Source: GCA-2686295 sp964402995
Lineage (GTDB): Archaea; Nanobdellota; Nanobdellia; Woesearchaeales; GCA-2686295
Assembly (NCBI GenBank): GCA_964402995.1
Contig: CAYOEA010000001.1
Span: forward strand, 1 to 64,000
Length of the DNA stretch: 64,000 bases
Direction: 5' to 3'
In this document: positions 32,055-41,581 of the stretch, piece by piece
Layout of the letters: every line of letters starts with the position of its first letter
Position numbering within the stretch: position 1 is the stretch's first letter
Notes under the pieces: model-generated
What the model saw: only the letters and a program-made list of their open reading frames with translations
What the model was told of the DNA's origin: nothing
Database searches by the model: none
Program-made: the position numbers and the translations under genes

Positions 32055-33989
32055 TTAGAATAAATGTATTCCTTCTAATGAGTTTATGACTAGGTTTTTG
32101 CAATTAGTAATCATTTGACGATGTTCTTCATCATTTGAAGCCTTACCAATTTGTTCTAACTTATCCATTATACGCATTAAAACTCTAATTAAATCTCCTT
32201 CTAACCAATTTGTGTTCTTTAGAATTTCAACAAATTTCTTTTGATTGTAAAGAGGATAAATAATTGCAGTAATTTTATCGATGTTTTGAGTCCAATCACC
32301 TCGTCTTAAGATTGTATTTCTTTGAGTTTGTCTGTAAAGTTCTTTTGTATCGCGATTTTCGTAGGTTTTATGAAAGACAACCCCTCGTTTTTCTTCATAC
32401 TCAAGCGATGCAAGAAGTAAAAGGATATTGTATTCATTAAGTTCTATATCTCCTTCAAAGATTTGAGAAACTTCTAATTCATTACCAAAAATTTTAGTTG
32501 CAAATAATCCTAATGATGTTAATTTCCCATCTTTAACATAACCCATGTCAGTTAAGAAATTTGTAGCTCTTGTGAACCTTGCTTTGATCGAACCTAAAAC
32601 TCTGTTTGTTGTAGTGCCTTTTAGTTTTTGATAAGTTAAGAAATTCTTAGTTAGTATAGTTGTATTCTCTTCTGCGCTATGTTGATTGATCATATTTAGG
32701 ATAGTGTTGTAAGTTAATCTGAATTGAGATCTTAGCGGTAAAGTATCAGCTGTAGTGAATGATTTTATTTTACCAATATCTGCACTTGGTCTGAAAATTA
32801 CTGCGACAGATAGTCCTTTTTTATCAATTCCTCGTCTTCCTGCTCTTCCTGAGATTTGAAAGTATTCTTTTGAAGTTAAATATCTAAATCCAGCATCAGA
32901 GTATTTTCTTAAAGCATCAAAGCAAACTGTTTTTGCAGGCATGTTAATTCCTACAGCAAATGTTTCTGTTGTGAAAAGGACTTTGATTAAGCCTTTGGAA
33001 AATAATTTTTCTACTATATGTTTTAGCTCTGGAAGAATTCCTGCATTATGGAATGCTACACCTTTTGGAATGCATTCTCGTAGTTTTTGAGTTGTCTTTA
33101 ATGAGATTATCTCTTTGTTTAATTCGTTAAATTCTTTACTTGCAATGCCTATAGCTTCTTTTTGTTCTTCTATTGATAAGAATTGGTTGTTGCCTGCTAA
33201 AGATGCTGCATACTCCATAGTTTTAGCTCTTGAAAAAACGAAGTAAATACAAGGAAGGTTTTCTGGACCTAAATCTTTGATTAAAAATCTGAAGTCAGGT
33301 TTTGCAACTCTAGGCGGTTTATGTTTTCCTTTCATAAAATGATTATAATCAGGATATTTGTCTAATTCTTTTTTCTCAGCAATTTCTTCTAATGTTGTAA
33401 TTCCAAGTTCTGCATCATAGAATTTTCTTTCTAAAGGAACTGATCTAACATCTGATGTTATTACTTTTACTTTAGTATCTTTAATGCTTGAAACCCAAGA
33501 TGCAAATTCTACTGAATTAGGAATTGTAGCTGATAGGAATAAAAATTTAACTTGCTGAGGTGAAAAAATGATTGATTCTTCCCAAACATGACCTCTATCC
33601 ACATCGCTAATATAATGAATTTCGTCCATTATACAGTAAGCAACAGAGTCTAGAGTTTCATCATTAACGATAACCATATTTCTGTAGACTTCTGCAGTCA
33701 TTAATAGAATTTGAGCTGTTGGATTTATAACTAGATCACCTGTTATAAGGCCTATTTTTTCTTCACCATAAGAATCTGTAAATTCTTTATATTTTTGGTT
33801 GGATAACGCTTTAATTGGTGCAGTATAGATAATTCTAGAGTTTTCCTTTAAGAATTTGTCAATGATATAGTCTGCTATAAGTGTTTTACCTGAACCAGTT
33901 GGCGCAGAGACTAAAACTGATTGTTCATTTTCTATTGCTTTGATAGAATCTTCTTGGAATTTATCTAAAGTGAATGTTTTGAACTTCAT
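32055..33989 (-). CDS. Ski2/Mtr4-like SF2 RNA helicase
   Basis: 644 residues with all SF2 motifs: Walker A SAPTGSGKT (28-36), motif II MDEIHYISDVDRGHVWEE, motif III LFLSATIPN, motif V region TTETFAVGINMPAKTVCFD and motif VI QISGRAGRRGID. The DEIHY-x-x-D-x-x-RG-x-VWEE form and the GRAGRRGID motif are the Ski2/Mtr4 signature, so RNA unwinding with the exosome is likely. A C-terminal helical domain is present but the arch domain is short. Single gene. Confidence 0.88.
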   Translation of the reverse strand: MKFKTFTLDKFQEDSIKAIENEQSVLVSAPTGSGKTLIADYIIDKFLKENSRIIYTAPIKALSNQKYKEFTDSYGEEKIGLITGDLVINPTAQILLMTAEVYRNMVIVNDETLDSVAYCIMDEIHYISDVDRGHVWEESIIFSPQQVKFLFLSATIPNSVEFASWVSSIKDTKVKVITSDVRSVPLERKFYDAELGITTLEEIAEKKELDKYPDYNHFMKGKHKPPRVAKPDFRFLIKDLGPENLPCIYFVFSRAKTMEYAASLAGNNQFLSIEEQKEAIGIASKEFNELNKEIISLKTTQKLRECIPKGVAFHNAGILPELKHIVEKLFSKGLIKVLFTTETFAVGINMPAKTVCFDALRKYSDAGFRYLTSKEYFQISGRAGRRGIDKKGLSVAVIFRPSADIGKIKSFTTADTLPLRSQFRLTYNTILNMINQHSAEENTTILTKNFLTYQKLKGTTTNRVLGSIKARFTRATNFLTDMGYVKDGKLTSLGLFATKIFGNELEVSQIFEGDIELNEYNILLLLASLEYEEKRGVVFHKTYENRDTKELYRQTQRNTILRRGDWTQNIDKITAIIYPLYNQKKFVEILKNTNWLEGDLIRVLMRIMDKLEQIGKASNDEEHRQMITNCKNLVINSLEGIHLF

Positions 33990-34025
33990 TTAAGATTAAC
34001 AGGTACTAGATAGTTTATATATGTT

Positions 34026-35477
34026 TCATTTATTAGGATTCTTAGATTGAGGTTTTACAAGGCCGAGAATGTATGGAATCATATTTTTAGTACATCCGCA
34101 CGCTGCAGCTATTTTTCTTTGACTCTCATTTGGATGTTCTATTTTGTAGGCTTTAACTTTAGCCCATAATTCTTCGTTTTTTCTTGGTTTTTGAATTATT
34201 TCTAGTTCAAGTATTCCCCATACACGTTTCAATGTTTGAAGAGTGTGAGAACTATTTTTTACAGCATAGTCAATTTTTCCTTCGTAGGTTTTATGTAATT
34301 GTTTGTATTCTCCTTCTTGTTCCCAAGACACTTTTGGAAGTTTAAATTCAGGTAAATCATCCAAGGTTTCTATTTTGGTTTTCATAGTCACAATACCTAC
34401 ATTTGCTTTTTTTGCCATAGGTCCAATTTTACCTTTGAATTCATGATATAATGTTCTTAAATCACTTTCAGACATATTAAATCCGTACAACCCACGTTCG
34501 TGAATTCTAGCTGCAATTACACGTTCACTATAAGGAGCGTTTGCTGATGCCTTACTTGCATAAGTATATTTATCTATTGCAGCATCAATTAATTCATAGT
34601 CTTCTTTTGTGTAAATTTTTTTCACTGATGATGGAGCTGGCGATAAAGATTTATTTTCACGATGCGCAGTGGTTCTTATTTCATATGTTGTTAAACCTGT
34701 TTTATCAGCTATTTCTCTAGAATTTAATCCTTCGTCAATTAATTTTAATTTAATTTTATTTTTTTCATCCTCATAATTAAGAATGTTATTTCTACTAATG
34801 GTTGCCTTCACGGTTGCAAAGGACACATCTAATTCATCTTCTACATTACGTATTTTTTTATGATTTAGATAAGATTGAATTATTTGTTCTTCTTTTTCTT
34901 TCGATATCCTACCATTTGACCTTGGTTTTACTAAATACTTTATTTTTAATGGACCAAAATCAATTGAACGGTATTCTGTGTCAGGAAGCAATAATTCACC
35001 ATAAGTATAAAACTTATCTTTTATGTCTTTTAGTTTAGATTCTACTTCGTCAATTCGTTGTACAAATGAATCATCTAATATTATTTCATCTAAATTCGAG
35101 TTTGAATATAATTGTTGAAATATTGGTTTAAGATCTTCGGATAAATTATTTTCTATAGCTTGTAACATACCTAGTTTTAAGGTAGGAATTCTGACTTCCA
35201 CAGGATCAGTTCCGTAAGTTCGCATAGCTTTTGGTGCCAGACCTGATTCGTCTGAAAGATAAACAGTTCTATTTAGAAATGTATCTTCATGATTGGTTTT
35301 AGAATGCTCTATATAGTCGCATACTTTTGAAAGCATTTTGATTTTAGCTTCTAAACTTTTATCATTGTTTTTTTCTAAATAATGTAAAAGTTTAGCTTGC
35401 TTGCGCGTTCTAACTACTCTGCTACCCGTTAATGTAGATGCATAATACTCTGCTAATTGTTTATTTGAAAGTACCAC
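34026..35477 (-). CDS. Multi-helix-turn-helix DNA-binding protein
   Basis: 483 residues with several HTH units: about 205-240 (VEDELDVSFATVKATISRN), 248-280 (NSREIADKTGLTTYEIRTTA), about 365-385 (AKKANVGIVTMKTKIETL) and 450-478 (SQRKIAAACGCTKNMIPYIL). The N-terminal 190 residues are helical with an Arg-rich start (GSRVVRTRKQAK). No catalytic domain is seen. Repeated homeodomain-like HTHs suggest binding to an extended or repeated DNA site. It diverges from the 35643 gene across a 165-bp intergenic region. Confidence 0.6.
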   Translation of the reverse strand: MVLSNKQLAEYYASTLTGSRVVRTRKQAKLLHYLEKNNDKSLEAKIKMLSKVCDYIEHSKTNHEDTFLNRTVYLSDESGLAPKAMRTYGTDPVEVRIPTLKLGMLQAIENNLSEDLKPIFQQLYSNSNLDEIILDDSFVQRIDEVESKLKDIKDKFYTYGELLLPDTEYRSIDFGPLKIKYLVKPRSNGRISKEKEEQIIQSYLNHKKIRNVEDELDVSFATVKATISRNNILNYEDEKNKIKLKLIDEGLNSREIADKTGLTTYEIRTTAHRENKSLSPAPSSVKKIYTKEDYELIDAAIDKYTYASKASANAPYSERVIAARIHERGLYGFNMSESDLRTLYHEFKGKIGPMAKKANVGIVTMKTKIETLDDLPEFKLPKVSWEQEGEYKQLHKTYEGKIDYAVKNSSHTLQTLKRVWGILELEIIQKPRKNEELWAKVKAYKIEHPNESQRKIAAACGCTKNMIPYILGLVKPQSKNPNK

Positions 35478-35642
35478 TTTATTTGTGATTACTATATGGA
35501 GACAATTAGCACATATAAGGCTTAGTTTATACTTGAATATACTTTTAGATGATTTCTTGACTTACTGTGTGAATTAGAGTTACGTCAACTTTACTACTTT
35601 AGAGATATAACTTTATAAACTGCCCACCTATTTAAAAAAATA

Positions 35643-36569
35643 ATGAACCTCTTCAAATTATTCAATGATAAATTTCCAAGCAAAGAAATAATTAATTCTT
35701 ACACAAATGACTTGAGAGCAATATTGGTTGACTGTTCAGCATTCTCACTAGACACAACTGCCGCATTTACAGCCATAGAAGACAATAAATCAGAATTAGA
35801 ATATCGCGCCAGAGTAGGAGTTAGTATAAGCAATATTGTTAAAGCGAAAAAACAAGAAGAAAATGAACAAATTAGCATGGGTGTGGGAACAATAGCACTA
35901 ATATCAATTAACCAATTAATAGGGGAAATGTCAAAGGGGAAAAATCCAAAAGACATTACCGCACTATTTGAACAAACACAAAGAAGATTATTTCTAGGCG
36001 AACAACTTGGACAATACAAAGATACAAATGACATGATGATTTATGCAAACGCAGATTTAGTAAGTGGAATGTTAGGTGGAGAAAAAAACCACACAGAACA
36101 AGCATATCAAAAATTAATGGAATTAGTTCTAAATACTAAATCAAGAAAAACAATAGAACAACATATGAAATACTCTACAAAATTAGGTGCTGCAAGTTTT
36201 GACTTATTAACAGGATTAAGCTACGACTTATTTGGAATAAACTATGACTTTTTAGGAGTGGGATCTGAAAATAAGAAACAAGCAATATTAAATTTAGGCA
36301 AGAGTAAAGCTATGTTAAATGATTTAAACAATCTAGACCATGATGTGGAAAATGGAATAATAACATTTCCAAGCACACACACAGCAAAATATGGCAATGA
36401 AACAGCAATAAGAGCAGAAATAGCAATAGTTATCAAGTCTGACGCAGAAAATAACCTTGCAAACGGGAAAAATCTACTTGAAACAAATAAAGGTAAACAA
36501 GAATATGCTAAACTAGCAGAACATATAGACTCAAAACCGTACGAATTGTTCGGATTAAGAAAGATTTGA
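35643..36569 (+). CDS. Unknown helical protein
   Basis: A 308-residue, mostly helical, soluble protein that I do not recognise. Distinctive segments are DCSAFSLDTTAAFTAIED near the start and GVGTIALISINQLIGEM in the middle, with repeated Gly-rich helical turns (TKLGAASFDLLTGLSYDL). The last 15 bp overlap the convergent YigZ gene. A TATA box (CTTTATAAAC, around 35608) gives a leaderless start. Confidence 0.55.
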   Translation: MNLFKLFNDKFPSKEIINSYTNDLRAILVDCSAFSLDTTAAFTAIEDNKSELEYRARVGVSISNIVKAKKQEENEQISMGVGTIALISINQLIGEMSKGKNPKDITALFEQTQRRLFLGEQLGQYKDTNDMMIYANADLVSGMLGGEKNHTEQAYQKLMELVLNTKSRKTIEQHMKYSTKLGAASFDLLTGLSYDLFGINYDFLGVGSENKKQAILNLGKSKAMLNDLNNLDHDVENGIITFPSTHTAKYGNETAIRAEIAIVIKSDAENNLANGKNLLETNKGKQEYAKLAEHIDSKPYELFGLRKI

Positions 36570-37139
36570 TAAGAATTCTTCTTTTATGTTGGTATTAATT
36601 GGAATGTTTATTGTTAAATTAACATTTTCTCCAAAGAATTCTTCTTTATGTGTTAAATTATTGTTTTTTATGTATGCTTTAGCTTTTGATAGTTGTTTAA
36701 TGTTAATTGAATGGTAGAAAGGTGTTGTTAATGGTCGTTTTATTGTTTTAGCATTTCTAAAAACCATGCCTGCAGCACCGCCATAAGCTCTGATTAAACC
36801 CGCCGTGCCTAGTAGCGTTCCACCAAAGACTCTAGAAACAGCTATGATTGTGTTAGTGATACTATGGCGTTCTATTAATTGTTGTATGGGAAAACCGGCT
36901 GTTTTAGACGGTTCGCCATCATCACTATATCTACTTGTCGTATTTGGTTTATTGTTAACTACATCAGTTATATTATATGCGTAAGCTACATGACCTACAT
37001 CTTTATTGTTCTTTCTTATGTTTTCTATCAGATTTTTAGCATCTTCTTCGTTGTTAATTGGTTTTATGTAAGCAGTGAAGATAGATTTCTTAATAACTGC
37101 TCTAAATTCTGTTTCTTCTTCGATGAAAATATAATCCAT
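36555..37139 (-). CDS. YigZ/IMPACT-family protein
   Basis: 194 residues. The conserved UPF0029 core is clear: GHVAYAYNI, RYSDDGEPSKTAGFPI and AVSRVFGGTLLGTAGLIRAYGGAA. The C-terminal ferredoxin-like RNA-binding domain follows. IMPACT relatives modulate translation by acting on GCN2 in eukaryotes; the prokaryotic role is unclear, with ribosome association proposed. The 3' end overlaps the convergent unknown gene. Confidence 0.92.
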   Translation of the reverse strand: MDYIFIEEETEFRAVIKKSIFTAYIKPINNEEDAKNLIENIRKNNKDVGHVAYAYNITDVVNNKPNTTSRYSDDGEPSKTAGFPIQQLIERHSITNTIIAVSRVFGGTLLGTAGLIRAYGGAAGMVFRNAKTIKRPLTTPFYHSINIKQLSKAKAYIKNNNLTHKEEFFGENVNLTINIPINTNIKEEFLSNLS

Positions 37140-37202
37140 ACAAATATGGGTAAAAGAGTAGTATATATATCTTATTAAATAAGATACAATTTCTAATACC
37201 TA

Positions 37203-37868
37203 ATGCTATCTACAAGAGAAATGTTTCAACAACTGGAGAAAAAGCCAGAATTATACTATGAATTCCACAGGGTAATAAATAAAAAACTAGATTACTTAGA
37301 AGCAAGAATAGGATATAGGCCTATATGGTTACCAAAACCGCATGAAGCAGATGAAAACGCAATAAAAAATGTGGCGCAATACAATTTAAAAGATTTATTC
37401 TTAAGAAAAAATGAAATGCTACTAGAATACGACTCACACGAAACATTCATGTGGATAGGAAATGAAGAACTAATAGCAAGAAGAGAAGAAAATAGAATAG
37501 TCATGCTAAATCCTGCAATTAACAAAGTACAAAGCTGGTACGATATTAAACATGCAAAAACAAACAAACACCAAGGAGTAAAAGCATATAATTCTAAATT
37601 TTTATGTGATAGAGAATACGCAGAATTAGAAGTATTTAATCATGGGATAGGAATATTAGATCCAAGATATGCACATGGAAGAATGTTTATGTTTCATCGA
37701 TTTGAAGATGAAATAGGCGAATCAAAAGATGAATTAACTAATATAGTAAAACTACAGGTAGATAGGTTTCCAAGACCAAGGGGATTTTACAAGCTAGAAA
37801 TACATGGATACCCAATAAGTGAAAGTGATCTGCGACATGAACCTAAAGTTATAAGAGATAAATTATGA
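37203..37868 (+). CDS. Unknown 221-residue protein
   Basis: Soluble alpha/beta protein rich in Arg, Glu and aromatic residues, not recognised. It starts STREMFQQLEKKPELYYEFH and has a Gly-poor beta-rich centre (NKVQSWYDIKHAKTNKHQG) and a conserved-looking GILDPRYAHGRMFMFHRFED. No transmembrane segment or catalytic motif is evident. It stands alone upstream of tRNA-Glu; the 177 bp between hold A/T-rich sequence with a weak imperfect hairpin (ATTTAGAAAAA and TTTTTCCTAAAT). Confidence 0.5.
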   Translation: MLSTREMFQQLEKKPELYYEFHRVINKKLDYLEARIGYRPIWLPKPHEADENAIKNVAQYNLKDLFLRKNEMLLEYDSHETFMWIGNEELIARREENRIVMLNPAINKVQSWYDIKHAKTNKHQGVKAYNSKFLCDREYAELEVFNHGIGILDPRYAHGRMFMFHRFEDEIGESKDELTNIVKLQVDRFPRPRGFYKLEIHGYPISESDLRHEPKVIRDKL

Positions 37869-38045
37869 TCATTTTCCTTATTTAGAAAAAAAAATGAAAA
37901 AGAAAGTGAAGCAAAATTAAAACAATTTTGAACTGTCTTTTTCCTAAATAGTAAAAAGAAAGTTTTTTAAATAAATCAGAGTTCCATTCACTAATAAAAA
38001 GGACTGATAACTGAGCTTGTAATAAAGCACAGAAATTCTAACACT

Positions 38046-38120
38046 GCCTCGATGGTGTAGTCCGGTCAATCATCTCGGCTTTTCGAGCCGAGGACACGGG
38101 TTCGAATCCCGTTCGAGGCG
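38046..38120 (+). tRNA. tRNA-Glu (anticodon TTC)
   Basis: Acceptor stem GCCTCGA/TCGAGGC with discriminator G, D-arm GTGTAGTCCGG, anticodon stem CTCGGC/GCCGAG around loop TTTTCGA (anticodon TTC at 38082-38084), and T-arm CGGGTTCGAATCCCG. CCA is not encoded. No intron. Confidence 0.95.
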
Positions 38121-38214
38121 TACTTTTAACTAAATTTCCAAGGAATTTAATATTTCTTAAAAAAAATTAATAATTTTTAGCAATATTTTTAACTAATAAC
38201 ACATATTCAATAAT

Positions 38215-38541
38215 ATGAGTGAAAACGAAATTGTTGAAATTATTTCAAAAGAGCAATTTGCTCAAATAGTTAAAAAACACTTTGAGACTATGGATGTTAG
38301 CCCTCATGCATTATTTAGAGTTAGTGAAGCTCAAAGAAAAATTTATAAACCTGAAATGTTAAAAAATGTTTTAAAGAAAGAAAAACCGAAACTTATTGGA
38401 TTGCAAAAAAATGGCAGGTATTGTGCATTCTTTCGAAGAAAAAATCATTTTATTAAGATAATATTTTTCATTATGAATAAAAAGACTGAAATAATAACCT
38501 TTTTTAATATAAACAAACTACCAACTATAAAAAATGTCTAA
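38215..38541 (+). CDS. DUF4258-like putative toxin
   Basis: 108 residues. The central HALFRVSEAQRKIYKPEMLKNVL matches the His-x-x-x-Arg pattern of DUF4258/RelE-like small toxins, with a following beta-rich part (KIIFFIMNKKTEIITFFNI) and GRYCAFFRRKN. It overlaps the downstream DUF2283 gene by 8 bp, the layout of a toxin-antitoxin pair. RNase activity is a family-level guess and no residue proves it. Confidence 0.6.
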   Translation: MSENEIVEIISKEQFAQIVKKHFETMDVSPHALFRVSEAQRKIYKPEMLKNVLKKEKPKLIGLQKNGRYCAFFRRKNHFIKIIFFIMNKKTEIITFFNINKLPTIKNV

Positions 38542-38917
38542 ACATCTTAAAGCAGAAGGAAAAGGAGAAGTTAATTATGATTATAGAGAGGACACCTTAT
38601 TTTTTAAAATAAAAAATCGAGAATATAAAACTTCATTAGACTTTGGAGATATAATCTTAGATATAGATAATGAAGATTTTATAACAGGAATACAAATTTT
38701 TGGAGCATCTAAATTATTTGGTCTAGATAAAATCTCGCTTAGAAATGTGAAAGAATGGGGATTTAAAACAAAAGTAGAAAATAATATTATTACAGTAGAA
38801 TTTAGATTTGAAACTGTAAGAAGAAATAAAACAATTGTAGAAAGTAGACAAAATATAATGAGAGAATCACATTCTGAAATACAAAACTCCGAAGCATTAT
38901 GTAAAGCGACTGCATAA
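38534..38917 (+). CDS. DUF2283-like putative antitoxin
   Basis: 127 residues. The N-terminal DUF2283 pattern is visible: VNYDYREDTLFFKI, then DIILDIDNEDFITGIQIFGASKLF. This small domain usually sits beside DUF4258 genes and is thought to neutralise them. The C-terminal 45 residues (VRRNKTIVESRQ and beyond) are an extension that could bind DNA or the toxin. The gene starts inside the end of the toxin-like gene. Confidence 0.72.
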   Translation: MSKHLKAEGKGEVNYDYREDTLFFKIKNREYKTSLDFGDIILDIDNEDFITGIQIFGASKLFGLDKISLRNVKEWGFKTKVENNIITVEFRFETVRRNKTIVESRQNIMRESHSEIQNSEALCKATA

Positions 38918-39023
38918 ATAAATTCTATATAACACATAGTAAATGGGGTAAAATCTTTTAACCGAAAACCTTTCAGTTTTTTCTAAACAAAACTTATTAA
39001 GACTTTTTTGATTAAATTTATAC

Positions 39024-39179
39024 ATGTCCATCAAAGAACTTACCATATTTAAAGGATATACTGTAGATACTCGTTTACGACAATTTAGAAAGATTAATAA
39101 GCGTAAATTTGAATTTATAGATTTTAATTCTAAAAAAGGAAGAGAATTATTGTTAGATTATGAAAAAACTAAATTATAA
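39024..39179 (+). CDS. Small basic protein (51 residues)
   Basis: Sequence pattern KGYTVDTRLRQFRKINKRKFEFIDF, then a short SKKGRELLLDYE helix: one compact basic fold. I recall similar tiny proteins in archaeal genomes with the same TVDxRLxQFRK start, without known function. Its last 6 bp overlap the convergent nuclease-helicase gene. An A/T-rich promoter stretch (ATTAAATTTATAC) lies immediately before the ATG. Confidence 0.6.
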   Translation: MSIKELTIFKGYTVDTRLRQFRKINKRKFEFIDFNSKKGRELLLDYEKTKL

Positions 39180-41060
39180 GTCCATATGTTTTTTGAAATA
39201 GTTCTCAACTTCTTTATTTACAAAGTAAACATAACAGCCTTTCATTCCTCTTGACATTAGAACTCTGTAAATATTTTTCACATATTCATCAAATCTTGCT
39301 TTGCTTCTTTTTAATATATGGTCACATGTTCCTTCAACATTTCCAATTAAGCAATCATTTTCTGTATCATAAATTAGGTCTTTCCCTACAATAACCCCTA
39401 TATAATCAAATTCGAATCCTTGAGCGGTATAGATACATCCTACTTGTTTAATTCCATCTGGTTTATATGCCCATTCAAACCACTTAACATATCCTTCAGG
39501 TGGTTTAATATTTCCATGAGTTTCCCAAGGCATTGCAAAATCACCGATTTGAACATCTTTTACTAATTCACCATTTGAATCTAATTTTTTTGACCAAGGC
39601 CAACAAAAACCTGCAACAATTCTTGCAGTTTTTTTAGGTTCGGAGTTCTTTTGATTGATTAAATAATAAAGTTGTGAAGGAGAATCTACAATTTTGAAAT
39701 CAAAATTGTCTTGTTTTGTCAATATTCTTCTTTGAGTTGAATGACCTAAAACTGATTCTAACCAATCAAGATAATTATCAGAACCATTACATCTAAACTG
39801 GGAAACTAATTCAACTTCATTAATTTCGCAATCATATTTATTTGCAATTTCTTTTATTAAATTAGAATTTCCAACTTCTAAATATCTAATAACTTGTTTA
39901 TCATCAATAAAAAATATTGAGGTTTTAGCACATCTTATTAATTGTTCAATTTGAGGCATATCAGTTCTGTCAATAGGTTTTGTAAACTGACTATTGGATG
40001 ATTTGCCTATTCTGTGTGCTTCATCAATAATTAAAGCATCTAAACCATTTTCTTCAACCCTTGATGGAACAAAAGGATTCAAAGAAGCAAATAATAATTT
40101 TGATTCTTTACGATCAATCTTATGTTTAATGGCCTCAATTAAAGGTTTTGATTTTGAAGAAAAAAATACTGACTTCTGTTTTTTTGCAAGTTCAGCTAAC
40201 AAATGAAGTGCAATAACTGTTTTTCCAGTTCCAGGTCCGCCTTTAACAATAACAACGCTCTTTAGTCCAAACTTATCAGCTTTCTTAATCTTATCCATAA
40301 TAACATTCTTGGCATAAATTTGGTCATTTAAAAGAGAAAAATCTGATTGATTTTTAATAATATTAGATGCAGATTCTAATAATTTTTTAGAAGGTTTAAC
40401 TGGAGATTGCATAAACTTATTAAAAATACTAAAACCATCTCCTTTAGATAATAGTTCTTTTAATCTATCAGCAAGTTTTTGAACATCTTCATGAGTATAA
40501 ATAGGATATTTTTCTAAAACAGAAACATAATTAGGACTAAATAAACCCTCACCAATATGTTTTTTATAATTTGGACAATAAGAACAACCAACTAAATCTA
40601 ATTCTTCTTCAAAAACTTCAACAAAGCCAACCAAATAATTATGGTATCCTTCAACTTGTTGAGATGGATGAGCTACTTTTCTATTTCCTCCACCAGTATA
40701 AGTTTCAACAAAATTACCTTCAATATCAAGAGGTTCAACTTTTTGCCACTGCTTTAATTCAATGTGAACTACCACTCCTTTATCAGATTGATTTTTACCA
40801 AATAATAAACAATCAATTCTTTTTTGAGTGTAAGGAACTTGATATTCAAAAGATATGTGAATATCATCTAACTCTGCAAATTCCACAAGGTTCTTAATTT
40901 TTTCTCCTGTAGTAGACCAAGAATTAAACTCTGAATCAGACACCTTATAACCACTATGCTCCTCAAAATTAGATTTCATTATGTCGGCTAATTTATTCAG
41001 TCTAACATCTTGAAAGAAATCATTTCGTGATGCACCATAAATAATCTGTCTATCAATCAT
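39174..41060 (-). CDS. PD-(D/E)xK nuclease fused to a DUF2075 helicase
   Basis: 628 residues. The N-terminal part (about 60-110) has the PD-(D/E)xK arrangement: Asp83 in RIDCLLFG and Glu101/Lys103 in VVVHIELKQW. The C-terminal part is a DUF2075 (Schlafen group 3-like) SF1 helicase: Walker A GGPGTGKT (274-281), DEAH at 346-349, then VSQFRCNGSDNY and QVGCIYTAQGFEFDYIGVIVG. It is 3 bp downstream of a MazG gene on the same strand. Phage defence is likely by architecture; the substrate is unknown. Confidence 0.82.
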   Translation of the reverse strand: MIDRQIIYGASRNDFFQDVRLNKLADIMKSNFEEHSGYKVSDSEFNSWSTTGEKIKNLVEFAELDDIHISFEYQVPYTQKRIDCLLFGKNQSDKGVVVHIELKQWQKVEPLDIEGNFVETYTGGGNRKVAHPSQQVEGYHNYLVGFVEVFEEELDLVGCSYCPNYKKHIGEGLFSPNYVSVLEKYPIYTHEDVQKLADRLKELLSKGDGFSIFNKFMQSPVKPSKKLLESASNIIKNQSDFSLLNDQIYAKNVIMDKIKKADKFGLKSVVIVKGGPGTGKTVIALHLLAELAKKQKSVFFSSKSKPLIEAIKHKIDRKESKLLFASLNPFVPSRVEENGLDALIIDEAHRIGKSSNSQFTKPIDRTDMPQIEQLIRCAKTSIFFIDDKQVIRYLEVGNSNLIKEIANKYDCEINEVELVSQFRCNGSDNYLDWLESVLGHSTQRRILTKQDNFDFKIVDSPSQLYYLINQKNSEPKKTARIVAGFCWPWSKKLDSNGELVKDVQIGDFAMPWETHGNIKPPEGYVKWFEWAYKPDGIKQVGCIYTAQGFEFDYIGVIVGKDLIYDTENDCLIGNVEGTCDHILKRSKARFDEYVKNIYRVLMSRGMKGCYVYFVNKEVENYFKKHMDL

Positions 41061-41063
41061 TCT

Positions 41064-41411
41064 TTAAAACTCATCATATTTTTTAGCATTACCTTTTGCT
41101 TTCTCAACAGGATATTTTTTCTCATTCTTATCTAATTTGTCTAGAGCAGCTTTTTCCAAATCTATATCTGCAATATCACATAAATTTATTAAATAAAGTA
41201 AAACATCAGCAACTTCCTCAGAAAGCTGTTCTTTTTTAGTCTCAACTGTCTGTTCAATTTCTTCCAAAGACTTTTTCCATTGAAATAACTCAAGAACTTC
41301 AGAAGCTTCTAAAGAAAGAGAAATAGCTAAATCCTTAGCATTATGAAACTGACCCCAATCACGAACTTCACGAAAATCAATAATCCGTTTACGAATATCT
41401 TCTAATGACAT
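41064..41411 (-). CDS. MazG-like nucleotide pyrophosphohydrolase
   Basis: 115 residues, all-alpha NTP pyrophosphatase of the MazG/dCTPase kind. It starts RDWGQFHNAKDLAISLSLEASEVLELFQW and has the metal-binding EExxD-like block in EQLSEEVADVLLYL, with Glu and Asp ligands intact. It hydrolyses (d)NTPs to monophosphates. It is the first gene of a two-gene operon with the nuclease-helicase, separated by 3 bp. Its TATA box is the AAATATATAA stretch around 41430. Confidence 0.9.
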   Translation of the reverse strand: MSLEDIRKRIIDFREVRDWGQFHNAKDLAISLSLEASEVLELFQWKKSLEEIEQTVETKKEQLSEEVADVLLYLINLCDIADIDLEKAALDKLDKNEKKYPVEKAKGNAKKYDEF

Positions 41412-41550
41412 ATTAATCTAAACGAGCAAGAAATATATAATTCTTTCGGAAAGTTAAAATTATAAATTTATATCTACGCAATTTATTATTCGTTCAATTA
41501 TTTAGGGTAAAGATAGCTCATTATTAGAATTTGATTATTCTTATCGAAAT

Positions 41551-41558
41551 ATTTATAT
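41551..41558 (+). promoter_or_regulatory. TATA box that sets the start of the 41582 gene
   Basis: ATTTATAT is centred about 27 nt before the ATG at 41582 and lies within a longer open frame, so the shorter start is chosen. Confidence 0.55.
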
Positions 41559-41581
41559 GCAAAGAACAGTTGAGTGAGTCT

